Origin: Oscillospiraceae bacterium
GTDB lineage: Bacteria; Bacillota; Clostridia; Oscillospirales; Ruminococcaceae
Direction: 5' to 3'
NCBI GenBank assembly: GCA_017396055.1
Contig: JAFQND010000234.1
Span: 1 to 16,418 of the forward strand
Length of the DNA stretch: 16,418 nucleotides
Within the stretch, counting starts at the first letter, position 1. The number at the start of each line of letters is the position of its first letter. Shown here one piece after another: positions 1 to 6,350 of the stretch. A program made the position numbers and the translations under genes. The notes beneath the pieces are model-generated. The model made no database searches. It saw only the letters and a program-made list of their open reading frames with translations, and was not told where the DNA came from.

Positions 1-1
1 C

Positions 2-652
2 GGTGCTTCCCAGTTCGAACCGCTGGAACATCTGGTCAAGGCTGACATCGACTGGTCTAAGGTTGAGATGTTCCATCTGGACGAGTATGTTGACCTGCCC
101 GAAACTCATGTGGCTTCCTTCCGCAAATACCTCAAGGAGCGCTTCATCCAGAAGATCAACCTGAAGGCTGCTTACCTGGTCGACGGCACCCCCGAATGCA
201 TCGAAGGACTGACCAAAGAACTGCGTCGCGCCCCCATCGATGTAGGTCTGATCGGCATCGGTGAAAACGGCCATATCGCCTTTAACGATCCCCCTGCTGA
301 TTTCGACACCACCGAAGCTTATATCATCGTCAACCTGAACGATACCTGCAAAAAACAGCAGGTCGGCGAAGGCTGGTTTGCCACTGTGGACGATGTGCCC
401 AAGCAGGCAGTTTCGATGACCGTTTACCAGATCCAGCAGTGCGAAAAGATCGTCTCCTGCGTTCCCTATGCCGTTAAAGCTGACGCTGTCAAGAAGACCC
501 TGGAACAGGATGCCAACAACTTGGTTCCCGCCACTGTCATGAAAGGACATGACGATTTTGCACTCTTCGTTGACGCCGACTCTTATGCAGGTGTAGACGA
601 AAGCCTGATCCGTCCCGCTCCCGGCAAAGATTATACCATCGAAAAGCTTTGA
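2..652 (+). CDS. NagB-like glucosamine-6-phosphate deaminase, 5'-truncated
   Basis: The reading frame is open from the window edge (first full codon at base 2), so the N-terminus is missing; the Met at 68 is internal, because residues upstream of it (GASQFE) continue the family pattern. The fold is that of glucosamine-6-phosphate deaminase, which converts glucosamine-6-phosphate to fructose-6-phosphate and ammonia in cytoplasmic amino-sugar catabolism. Visible motifs are LDEY (the Asp corresponds to the E. coli NagB catalytic base Asp72), GIGENGHIAFNDP, and QVGEGWF. The second motif differs from the E. coli form GNDGHIAFNEP: the Asp141 equivalent is Asn and the Glu148 equivalent is Asp, while His143 is kept. 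This variant is, from memory, common in a NagB-like branch, so the exact substrate is less certain than the fold. A strong terminator follows directly. Upstream partners lie outside the window. Confidence 0.85.
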   Translation, partial: GASQFEPLEHLVKADIDWSKVEMFHLDEYVDLPETHVASFRKYLKERFIQKINLKAAYLVDGTPECIEGLTKELRRAPIDVGLIGIGENGHIAFNDPPADFDTTEAYIIVNLNDTCKKQQVGEGWFATVDDVPKQAVSMTVYQIQQCEKIVSCVPYAVKADAVKKTLEQDANNLVPATVMKGHDDFALFVDADSYAGVDESLIRPAPGKDYTIEKL

Positions 653-659
653 TCCCCAT

Positions 660-790
660 AAAAACACTGATCCCGCAGAGCAATGCTCTGCGGGATTTTT
701 TCGGTAAGGAGAGGCAAACCTTACCACCGGAATATGCTTTTTGCTTTTTCGCGGTTCTTTCATCCGTGCTATCGCTTTCACGGAAGAACT
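660..790 (-). ncRNA. Candidate small RNA in the gap between nagB-like gene and symporter
   Basis: A well-formed minus-strand promoter at 797-825 has no protein gene downstream of it. Transcription from about 790 would give roughly 120-130 nt before the nagB-like terminator stem and its trailing T-rich stretch. Predicted hairpins are: a 5' one pairing GTTCTT with AAGAAC and CCGTG with CACGG (bases about 789-755); a perfect 7-bp stem GGTAAGG/CCTTACC (725-719 with 709-703); and the 11-bp terminator stem (695-671). I do not recognise a known RNA family. Transcription reaching past the stem would be antisense to the end of the nagB-like gene. No ORF with a ribosome binding site is seen; the only minus-strand frame starts inside the -10 region. 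This rests on promoter quality and structure, with no family match. Confidence 0.35.
671..702 (+). terminator. Intrinsic terminator after nagB-like gene
   Basis: An 11-bp perfect stem (TCCCGCAGAGC at 671-681, GCTCTGCGGGA at 685-695) with a 3-base loop is followed by a T run to 702. It starts 18 bases after the stop codon. On the minus strand the same stem is followed by GTGTTTTT a few bases later, so it may also stop minus-strand transcription, less efficiently. Confidence 0.93.
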
Positions 791-796
791 GAATAT

Positions 797-825
797 AGTA
801 TATCATATAGATGTTGATTAGTCAA
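797..825 (-). promoter_or_regulatory. Sigma-A-type promoter reading leftward, no gene downstream
   Basis: On the minus strand TTGACT (825-820) is separated by 17 bp from TATACT (802-797). This is one of the best matches to a housekeeping promoter in the window. The likely start is near 790. The -35 lies within the palindrome at 812-827. Confidence 0.6.
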
Positions 826-827
826 CA
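812..827. promoter_or_regulatory. Palindromic putative operator overlapping the -35
   Basis: The 16-base element TGTTGATTAGTCAACA has perfect 6-base arms (TGTTGA/TCAACA) around a 4-base centre. It covers the -35 of the leftward promoter at 797-825, the expected place for a repressor site. Its form (TTGATnnnTCAA-like) recalls MarR-family sites, but no regulator of that kind is in the window, and part of the symmetry comes from the -35 itself. Confidence 0.35.
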
Positions 828-859
828 ATGTCTGCCGATGTTTTCAAAATGTTCAAAAT

Positions 860-889
860 AAAAGACCCCGACCGAAGCCGGGGCCTTTT
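860..889 (-). terminator. Intrinsic terminator of the symporter gene
   Basis: Read on the minus strand, a 9-bp stem GGCCCCGGC/GTCGGGGTC (two G-T pairs) closed by a TTCG tetraloop is followed by TTTTATTTT. It begins immediately after the stop codon. The plus strand also ends in a T run, so it may act in both directions. Confidence 0.88.
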
Positions 890-2251
890 TTAAATCTTAA
901 TAATACCGTAGGCATTGAGAACCGACGATACAAGAATCAGAAGGATGCAGGCCGGTGCAATATAACGAATGACAACCGAGAACAGCTTCTTCCGTTTGAA
1001 TTTATTTCCTTCCAGCTCAGCCTCTTCGATAACGACATGAGGCTTCAGCACAAAGCCCACCAGCAGACAGGTCGCCAGAGCAACAATGGGCATCATGACA
1101 CTGTTGCTGACAAAATCGAACAGATCAAGGAACTGCATACCCAGGATCTTGACATCAGCCCAGATACTGTAGCCGAAGGAGGATACTGCACCCAGCAGCA
1201 AACTGAAGATCAGAACACTGATGACCGCAGTCTTTCGTCCAAGGTGAAGCTTGTCCTGCAGGATGGAGACGACAGTTTCCATCAGAGAGATAGCCGAAGT
1301 GAGCGCTGCCAGAAATACCATGATAAAGAATGCGGCACCGATAACCGTACCACCGGGCATAACGTTGAACACCTTCGGCAAAGTTACAAACATCAGACCA
1401 GGGCCCTGACCAAGTGCGCTTTCATCGCCGCCGGAGAAAGCAAAGACCGCAGGGATGATCATCAGACCGGAAAGGAAAGCAACACCTGTATCAAAAATCT
1501 CAATATGGCCGACCGAGCCTTCGATGCTGATATCTTTTTTCATATAAGAACCGAAGGTGATCATGATACCCATCGCCAGCGACATGGAATAGAAAAGCTG
1601 ACCCATAGCGGCAACAACGGTCATGACAGAGAAATGGGAAAAATCAGGCATCAGATAATACTTGACGCCTTCAAGCGCGCCGGGCATCACGAAAATCGTA
1701 TACAGCGAAATAACGATAGTCAGTACGACCAGAACGGGCATCATATATTTACTGACTTTTTCAACGCCCTTCTGTACACCGAAAAGAACGGTGAGGGCAG
1801 TGACACCAATAAAAACAGCAAACCAGATCAGAGGCTCCCAGCTCATGCCGATAAAGGAGTCGAAATAACTGTCTTCGGCCATGGCAGCAACTTCGCCGCT
1901 CAAAAAGCCGACCAGATATTTCAATACCCAGCCGCCGATAACACTGTAGTACGGGGTAATGATGATGGGAATAAGGGCAGTGATCCATCCGGCAAAGTCA
2001 AACCTCTTGTCCAGTGTTTTATAAGCAGCAATGGCACTGAGACCGGTCTTGCGTCCGATGGCGATTTCGGCCATCATCAGCGAGAAGCCAAAAGTCACTG
2101 CCAGAATAATATAGGTCAACAGGAAAACACCGCCGCCATACTTTGCAGCAAGATAAGGGAATCTCCAGATATTACCCAGACCAACCGCCGACCCGGCGGC
2201 TGCCAATACGAAACCGATTTTTCCGGTAAAGGAACTTCTTTTTTCGTTCAC
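890..2251 (-). CDS. Sodium:amino-acid symporter, NSS (SNF) family
   Basis: This is a polytopic inner-membrane protein of the neurotransmitter:sodium symporter family, which imports an amino acid or related solute with Na+. The hallmark first transmembrane segment is clear: SAVGLGNIWRFPY followed by KYGGG, including the unwound region that binds Na+ and substrate. The TM6 region has QLFYSMSLAMG and ITFGSYM. I place the start at the GTG at 2251, because AAGGAG (2266-2261) lies 9 bases upstream; a longer reading from a TTG at 2272 would place that ribosome site inside the gene. The resulting 453 residues match the length of MhsT-type bacterial members with 11 membrane spans. Substrate is not readable from sequence. 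It is divergent from the choloylglycine hydrolase operon, so uptake of glycine or taurine freed from conjugates is a tempting but unproven role. Confidence 0.93.
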   Translation of the reverse strand: MNEKRSSFTGKIGFVLAAAGSAVGLGNIWRFPYLAAKYGGGVFLLTYIILAVTFGFSLMMAEIAIGRKTGLSAIAAYKTLDKRFDFAGWITALIPIIITPYYSVIGGWVLKYLVGFLSGEVAAMAEDSYFDSFIGMSWEPLIWFAVFIGVTALTVLFGVQKGVEKVSKYMMPVLVVLTIVISLYTIFVMPGALEGVKYYLMPDFSHFSVMTVVAAMGQLFYSMSLAMGIMITFGSYMKKDISIEGSVGHIEIFDTGVAFLSGLMIIPAVFAFSGGDESALGQGPGLMFVTLPKVFNVMPGGTVIGAAFFIMVFLAALTSAISLMETVVSILQDKLHLGRKTAVISVLIFSLLLGAVSSFGYSIWADVKILGMQFLDLFDFVSNSVMMPIVALATCLLVGFVLKPHVVIEEAELEGNKFKRKKLFSVVIRYIAPACILLILVSSVLNAYGIIKI

Positions 2252-2260
2252 GAATATTTT

Positions 2261-2266
2261 CTCCTT
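2261..2266 (-). promoter_or_regulatory. Ribosome binding site that fixes the symporter start
   Basis: AAGGAG on the minus strand sits 9 bases before the GTG at 2251. No comparable site precedes the in-frame TTG at 2272, so the shorter protein is preferred. Confidence 0.8.
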
Positions 2267-2288
2267 ACACAATCAAATTGATATATTC

Positions 2289-2317
2289 ATTATCTCATAT
2301 TATACGGCAAATTACAA
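2289..2317 (-). promoter_or_regulatory. Promoter of the symporter gene
   Basis: TTGTAA (2317-2312) and GATAAT (2294-2289) are 17 bp apart on the minus strand. The inferred start near 2282 gives a leader of about 30 bases, too short for a riboswitch. Confidence 0.5.
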
Positions 2318-2404
2318 TGGCCTGAAAAGAGAATTTTGGATTTATGAATATCCTTCGGATAAAAGGCGAACTTATTTCTGCAAATGTGCAAAATCTGAAA
2401 AATA

Positions 2405-2413
2405 TGATATACT
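2405..2413 (+). promoter_or_regulatory. Extended -10 promoter of the choloylglycine hydrolase operon
   Basis: TGATATACT is an extended -10 (TG, one base, TATACT), with the TATACT at 2408-2413. I see no good -35 at the expected distance. The ribosome site AAGGAG (2435-2440) lies 7 bases before the ATG at 2448. Confidence 0.5.
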
Positions 2414-2447
2414 GAAACTGATAAAACGGATATAAAGGAGAAGTTAT

Positions 2448-3422
2448 ATGTGCACGGCTGTTTCGTATAAAACAAAAGATCACTATTTTGGCCGTACTCT
2501 CGATCTGGAATATTCCTATCATGAGACGGTCACCATTACACCGAGAAACTATCCCTTTGTTTTTCGTCGGATGGGCGAAAGAAAAAGCCATTATGCCATG
2601 ATCGGTATGGCATATGTAGCAGAGAAATACCCCCTTTATTATGAAGCAGTCAACGAATGCGGTCTCGGCATGGCAGGATTGAATTTTGTCGGCAATGCCT
2701 GTTACTATGACGAAGCTGACGGAAAAGACAACGTTTCGCCCTTTGAGTTTATCACGTGGATCCTCTCACAGTGTGCTGACATTCCACAGGTGAGAGAAAA
2801 GCTTTCCCGGATCAACCTGGTCAATATCAATTTCAGCGAAGCACTCCCTCTCTCGAAACTTCACTGGATCATTGCTGACAGGAACTGTTCCATTGTCGTG
2901 GAAGCCATGGCAGACGGGATGAAAATTTATGATAACCCTGTAGGCGTACTGACCAATAATCCGCCTTTTGATTATCAGCTGTTCAATTTGAACAACTACC
3001 TTTCTCTCTCGAAAGATCAGCCGGAGAATACCTTTGCCGATGGGCTGGAACTGACCCGCTACAGCAGAGGTATGGGCGCACTGGGGCTGCCGGGCGACCT
3101 TTCGTCGATGTCGAGGTTTGTGCGAGCCGCCTATGTCCGGATGAACTCCCGCTCGGGAAGCTCTGAGCCGAAAAGCGTCAGCCAGTTCTTTCATATTCTC
3201 GGTTCGGTGGATCAACAGCGGGGCTGTGTACGGATGCCGGACGGGAAATACGAACTGACCATCTATACCTCCTGCTGCAATACCGACAGGGGCATCTATT
3301 ACTATACCACTTATGACAATCATCAGATCACTGCTGTTGATATGCACAGGGAAGATCTGGACGGAGAAAAGCTTGTGTCCTATCCGCTCATCACCAGCGA
3401 ACAGATCCGGATGCAGAACTGA
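2448..3422 (+). CDS. Choloylglycine (bile salt) hydrolase family protein
   Basis: This 324-residue protein belongs to the linear-amide C-N hydrolase (Ntn-hydrolase) family, which includes bile salt hydrolase and penicillin V acylase. The N-terminal Met is followed by Cys2, the nucleophile exposed after Met removal. The other family positions are present: Arg16 and Asp19 (FGRTLDLEY), Asn79 (GLNF), Asn170 (GVLTN) and Arg223 (SRF). Asn79 is the residue expected in bile salt hydrolases, where penicillin V acylases usually have Tyr. Length and the GIYYYTTYDNHQI stretch match the clostridial bile salt hydrolases well. There is no signal peptide, so it should be cytoplasmic and cleave the glycine or taurine amide of imported conjugated bile acids. 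It is first in an operon with two amidohydrolase-fold genes, with 8 bases to the next start. Other N-acyl amide substrates remain possible. Confidence 0.92.
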   Translation: MCTAVSYKTKDHYFGRTLDLEYSYHETVTITPRNYPFVFRRMGERKSHYAMIGMAYVAEKYPLYYEAVNECGLGMAGLNFVGNACYYDEADGKDNVSPFEFITWILSQCADIPQVREKLSRINLVNINFSEALPLSKLHWIIADRNCSIVVEAMADGMKIYDNPVGVLTNNPPFDYQLFNLNNYLSLSKDQPENTFADGLELTRYSRGMGALGLPGDLSSMSRFVRAAYVRMNSRSGSSEPKSVSQFFHILGSVDQQRGCVRMPDGKYELTIYTSCCNTDRGIYYYTTYDNHQITAVDMHREDLDGEKLVSYPLITSEQIRMQN

Positions 3423-3430
3423 GGGAAAAT

Positions 3431-4177
3431 ATGATCATCGATACACACACCCATCTCTGGCTCGGGCGGGAGAAAGAATGCAGAGAAGCCATTCTGCGGG
3501 CAGCGGAAGAATACGGCTATCTCCGTGCGGGAGTCAGCACCCTTTATTCCGAACTGCCGTCCGAAGAGGAGATCACCGCCTGCAACAAGGCCACGGCAGA
3601 TTTTATCCGTAATTATCCCGAACTGATCTTCGGCTGGTGCTATCTGAATCCCCGGCACAAAAATACGCTGGATGTGCTGAAAAGAGGTCTGGAAGAACAG
3701 CGGATGACCGGTGTCAAGCTCTGGATTGCGACTCTTTGTGACGATCCGGCGGTGGATCCCATTGCAGAATACTGCTCGGAACATCATATTCCTGTGCTGA
3801 TCCACGCTCTCGACAAAACCGTGGGACAGATGAAATACGAATCAAAGGGCATCCATGTGCGGAATCTCGCCAAACGGTTTCCTGAACTGAAGATCCTGAT
3901 GGCTCATATGGGTGGAAACGAGTACACCGGTATCAAACCAATCATCGACTGTCCCAATGTGTCTGTGGATCTCTGTGGTGTTGTACACCGGGCCGATTCA
4001 TTGGAATATGCCATCGAAAGGCTGGGAATCGACCGGATACTCTACGGCACCGACATGGTCGGGGGCGGCGCTTTCTGGAATAATATCGGCCGGGTGGAAG
4101 CGCTGGAACTTTCTGCCGAAGAAAAAGCACAGATCTATCACAAAAATGCGGAAACATTCATTTTCGGAGGGCGGTGA
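3431..4177 (+). CDS. Amidohydrolase-family (amidohydrolase_2, TIM barrel) protein, metal site intact
   Basis: This 248-residue protein has the compact metal-dependent TIM-barrel fold of the amidohydrolase_2 group (COG2159 type), whose members hydrolyse amides or lactones or act as decarboxylases. The full ligand set is visible: His6 and His8 in DTHTH, Lys96 (GVKLW), His125 (LIHAL), His159 (MAHMGG) and Asp208 (YGTDM). No signal peptide is seen. It starts 8 bases after the hydrolase stop, with GAGGG just upstream of the ATG, and ends 4 bases before the next start, so all three genes should be co-transcribed. The substrate cannot be told from sequence. The operon suggests action on a product or relative of the choloylglycine hydrolase substrate, which is inference. 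Confidence 0.85.
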   Translation: MIIDTHTHLWLGREKECREAILRAAEEYGYLRAGVSTLYSELPSEEEITACNKATADFIRNYPELIFGWCYLNPRHKNTLDVLKRGLEEQRMTGVKLWIATLCDDPAVDPIAEYCSEHHIPVLIHALDKTVGQMKYESKGIHVRNLAKRFPELKILMAHMGGNEYTGIKPIIDCPNVSVDLCGVVHRADSLEYAIERLGIDRILYGTDMVGGGAFWNNIGRVEALELSAEEKAQIYHKNAETFIFGGR

Positions 4178-4181
4178 ACAG

Positions 4182-4931
4182 ATGGAGGTCTATGATATCA
4201 ACTGTTTTTACGGGCACTGGCCTTTCCGCTTTCTGAGACATCAGAGCCTTGAAGAACTTGTCCGCGTCCATCAGAAATCCGGTATCACCGGCGGCGCCGC
4301 AGGATATCTGGACAGTATCTTTTATAACGATCCATCGGAAGGAGACGAACAGCTTTTCCACGAGCTGCCCGAAAGATATATTCCCACCCTTTGTATCGAT
4401 CCGAAGCTGTCGATGGCCATACAGGATATCGAGCGATTTTCTCCTCGGGCAGTGCGGGTATATCCCGGTATGCACGGTTACCGGCTGACCGACGGCGTCT
4501 TCGCGTCCGTGGCGGAATATCTGCAGCAAAACGGCATCCCGCTTCTGGTCAATGTTCGGCTGTATGTTTCAAGAGAAGCGCATTTTTTCCTGCCGCCGGA
4601 ACCAGATATTGCAGACGAGCTTGAATTTCTCCGGCGGTATCCAGGTCTGAAAACCGCTTTTCTCGGTCATGACTGGACAGAGCTCAAACAGCTGGCAGAA
4701 GGTTTACAGCAGCTGAAAGGAGCCAACGTTCTCTTTGACACCTCTTTTGTACGGTCGGCAAAGCTGGAACCCATCGCCGAAAAACTGGGGGCTGAACGGC
4801 TCGTTTTCGGGTCATGTCATCCCCTGCTCTGTCTGGAAAGTGTCAGACTGACCATTGAAAAATCAAACCTGAGTGAAAAAGAAAAGCAAATGATCTTTTC
4901 GGAGAATTTTCTTCGGTTTATGGCAAAATAA
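4182..4931 (+). CDS. Amidohydrolase-like TIM-barrel protein lacking the metal ligands
   Basis: This 249-residue protein is similar in length and layout to its upstream neighbour. I take the ATG at 4182, with GGAGGG at 4166-4171; the frame is open further upstream but overlaps the preceding gene. Compared with that neighbour, the catalytic positions are changed: the N-terminal DxHxH is D5-x-N7 within YDINCFYGHWPF, the Lys is Arg92 (VRVYP), the strand-5 His is Asn124 (LLVN), and the final Asp falls at Cys212 in FGSCHP. Only His163 (FLGHD) appears kept. It is therefore probably not a standard metal-dependent hydrolase. It may be a pseudoenzyme partner of its neighbour, or use different chemistry. 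A terminator follows directly. Confidence 0.75.
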   Translation: MEVYDINCFYGHWPFRFLRHQSLEELVRVHQKSGITGGAAGYLDSIFYNDPSEGDEQLFHELPERYIPTLCIDPKLSMAIQDIERFSPRAVRVYPGMHGYRLTDGVFASVAEYLQQNGIPLLVNVRLYVSREAHFFLPPEPDIADELEFLRRYPGLKTAFLGHDWTELKQLAEGLQQLKGANVLFDTSFVRSAKLEPIAEKLGAERLVFGSCHPLLCLESVRLTIEKSNLSEKEKQMIFSENFLRFMAK

Positions 4932-4962
4932 AAAAGCGGCAGCTTTCACTGCCGCTTTTTAC
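4930..4962. terminator. Bidirectional terminator between convergent genes
   Basis: An 8-bp perfect stem AGCGGCAG (4935-4942)/CTGCCGCT (4949-4956) with a 6-base loop has an A run on the left and a T run on the right. It can end both the plus-strand operon (stop at 4931) and the minus-strand gene (stop at 4971). Confidence 0.92.
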
Positions 4963-4970
4963 TTTCAACG

Positions 4971-5444
4971 TTACTTTCCAAGCTTTTTCAGACGGTTTCT
5001 GATATTTCGCATCTCGCGGTCGATCGCTTCACCGTAGAGACGAAGGGACTCTATTCTCACGTATTTCACTCCTTCTTCGCCCGAAAGCAATTCATTGGAG
5101 AACGGCGTATCCAGATCGGTGATCGTGGGAATCCCTTTGAGCAGGTTCGCCAGGATAGTCTCGCCGTACTTCAGAACACGCTCGGCATACTCACACAGAT
5201 GAGCAAGTTTCTTTTCCTGATTGCGCATGTAATGATGTACCATGATCAGTATCACGACTGCGATCAACAGAGCTGCCGACGGAGAAAATCTTCTGAGCAG
5301 CTCGAGTGGTATTTTCGAACCGAGAAAAACGATGCCGGCACCGACCGCCACCGTGATGCCGCCACCCCACCATATGCCGAAACACAAACAGGATACAGCC
5401 ATCACAAGCATGATCACAGCATAAAGGACGTTCATTTCCATCAT
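4971..5444 (-). CDS. Small membrane protein of unknown function
   Basis: I do not recognise this 157-residue protein. It has two hydrophobic segments near the N-terminus (about residues 5-24 and 27-43) and a third at about 56-70 (ALLIAVVILIMV). These are followed by a charged, largely helical C-terminal half of about 85 residues that likely sits in the cytoplasm. That part ends in a basic stretch (RNIRNRLKKLGK). Three Met codons lie close together at 5444, 5441 and 5435. GGGGTG upstream fits the second slightly better than the first, so the start is uncertain by a few residues. It has its own promoter and is separated from the upstream minus-strand gene by a terminator, so it is monocistronic. 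Confidence 0.75.
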   Translation of the reverse strand: MMEMNVLYAVIMLVMAVSCLCFGIWWGGGITVAVGAGIVFLGSKIPLELLRRFSPSAALLIAVVILIMVHHYMRNQEKKLAHLCEYAERVLKYGETILANLLKGIPTITDLDTPFSNELLSGEEGVKYVRIESLRLYGEAIDREMRNIRNRLKKLGK

Positions 5445-5471
5445 TTCACCCCACGATAAATAGTTTTATAA

Positions 5472-5500
5472 ATTGTAACACATGAAAATATTCTTATCAA
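5472..5500 (-). promoter_or_regulatory. Promoter of the small membrane protein gene
   Basis: On the minus strand TTGATA (5500-5495) is 17 bp from TACAAT (5477-5472), which is preceded by TGT as an extended -10. The start would be near 5465, leaving about a 20-base leader. Confidence 0.6.
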
Positions 5501-5517
5501 AAAGATTTATAAATAGC

Positions 5518-5545
5518 AAAAGAGGAGGGCATGCCCTCCTCTTTT
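5518..5545 (-). terminator. Intrinsic terminator after the isomerase-like gene
   Basis: AGAGGAGGGC and GCCCTCCTCT form a perfect 10-bp inverted repeat (5521-5530 and 5533-5542) with AT between them, flanked by A and T runs. It lies about 25 bases past the stop at 5571 and ends the minus-strand NUDIX/isomerase operon. Confidence 0.9.
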
Positions 5546-5570
5546 CTGCCTTATATGATAAACAGTGCTC

Positions 5571-6329
5571 TTATTCTCCCATATATATCCGTCGGAATTC
5601 CTTCAGACTTTCGACAGGATCCATCGTCGGCATGTATTCCAGGCCACAGGCACCGGTATAACCGCTCTTGTCGATGGCATCGAAAATAACCTTATAGTCA
5701 TTCTCGCCGAACTGCAGCTCATGACGGCCGGGATGACCGGCGCTGTGCAAATGAGCAATGCAGTCAAGGTTGTTCGTCACAGAGGGGATGATATTGCCTT
5801 CCATGATCTGCTGATGATAGATGTCATAGACCACCTTGACCAGCGGATGATCCACCTCATGAATGATGTCAAAGGCCTCGCGGGAGGACCAGAGATAATA
5901 ACCCGGATGGTTGACGTAAGTGTTCAGCGGTTCTATCATGATGATGATGCCGCTCTCTTCCAGAATGGGTCTGGCGGCGCGGAGAGCAGCAACGATCCGA
6001 TCATGCTGCACAGCGCGGTCCTCGCCGGTGTCGGGACCGACCTGGGTGATCAATCTGGAAGCGCCGACCTTTTTCGCGGCAGCACAGCTTTCCCGTAGCC
6101 CATCCAGCCATTTTTCCTGATTGTCAGGAAGAGTCATGCCGAACTCGGTAGTGCACATGCTCAGAAGTTCAACGCCCGATTCCTCACAGGCAGCACGGAC
6201 CTTATCCAGATCCAGATTCTTCCAGCCATAAGTTTCGGCACAGTCAAATCCCAGAGCACCGATTTTCCGGATGGCTTCACAAAAATCTTCTTTTCCAAAG
6301 AAACAGGGTACCGGTACACAATAACGCAT
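5571..6329 (-). CDS. Hydroxypyruvate-isomerase-like sugar isomerase/epimerase (xylose isomerase-like TIM barrel)
   Basis: This 252-residue cytoplasmic TIM barrel belongs to the AP-endonuclease-2/xylose-isomerase-like superfamily and most resembles the Hyi branch (COG3622). The metal-site residues appear as Glu133 (MIEPLN), Asp169 (YDIYHQQ), His193/His195 (AHLHSAGHPGRHE) and Glu231 (GLEY). YDIYHQQIMEG and HPGRHE with a following GEN-DY are typical of this branch. The ATG at 6329 has GGGAG 7 bases upstream. It follows the NUDIX/MazG-like gene by 21 bases and ends at a terminator, so they form a two-gene operon. Members interconvert hydroxypyruvate and tartronate semialdehyde, or epimerise keto-sugars; which applies here cannot be told. 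Confidence 0.83.
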   Translation of the reverse strand: MRYCVPVPCFFGKEDFCEAIRKIGALGFDCAETYGWKNLDLDKVRAACEESGVELLSMCTTEFGMTLPDNQEKWLDGLRESCAAAKKVGASRLITQVGPDTGEDRAVQHDRIVAALRAARPILEESGIIIMIEPLNTYVNHPGYYLWSSREAFDIIHEVDHPLVKVVYDIYHQQIMEGNIIPSVTNNLDCIAHLHSAGHPGRHELQFGENDYKVIFDAIDKSGYTGACGLEYMPTMDPVESLKEFRRIYMGE

Positions 6330-6350
6330 AAATTTGCTCCCTTTCGTATT

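Noticed and set aside
715..740. T-box-like GGTGGTA on the minus strand in the candidate small RNA
   Set aside because: Only about seven bases match the T-box consensus. There is no room for a stem I with a specifier loop, and no aminoacyl-tRNA or amino-acid gene lies downstream.
537..806. 89-residue minus-strand frame between the nagB-like gene and the symporter
   Set aside because: Its start lies inside the minus-strand -10 region, upstream of the likely transcription start, and it runs antisense into the nagB-like gene.
1037..2281. 414-residue plus-strand open frame opposite the symporter gene
   Set aside because: It is rich in His, Gln, Asp and Arg with no recognisable domain, and mirrors the well-supported symporter on the other strand.
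2376..2392. Near-palindrome TGCAAATGTGCA upstream of the choloylglycine hydrolase promoter
   Set aside because: The arms are only TGCA/TGCA, a short match expected by chance, although its position near the -35 would suit an operator.
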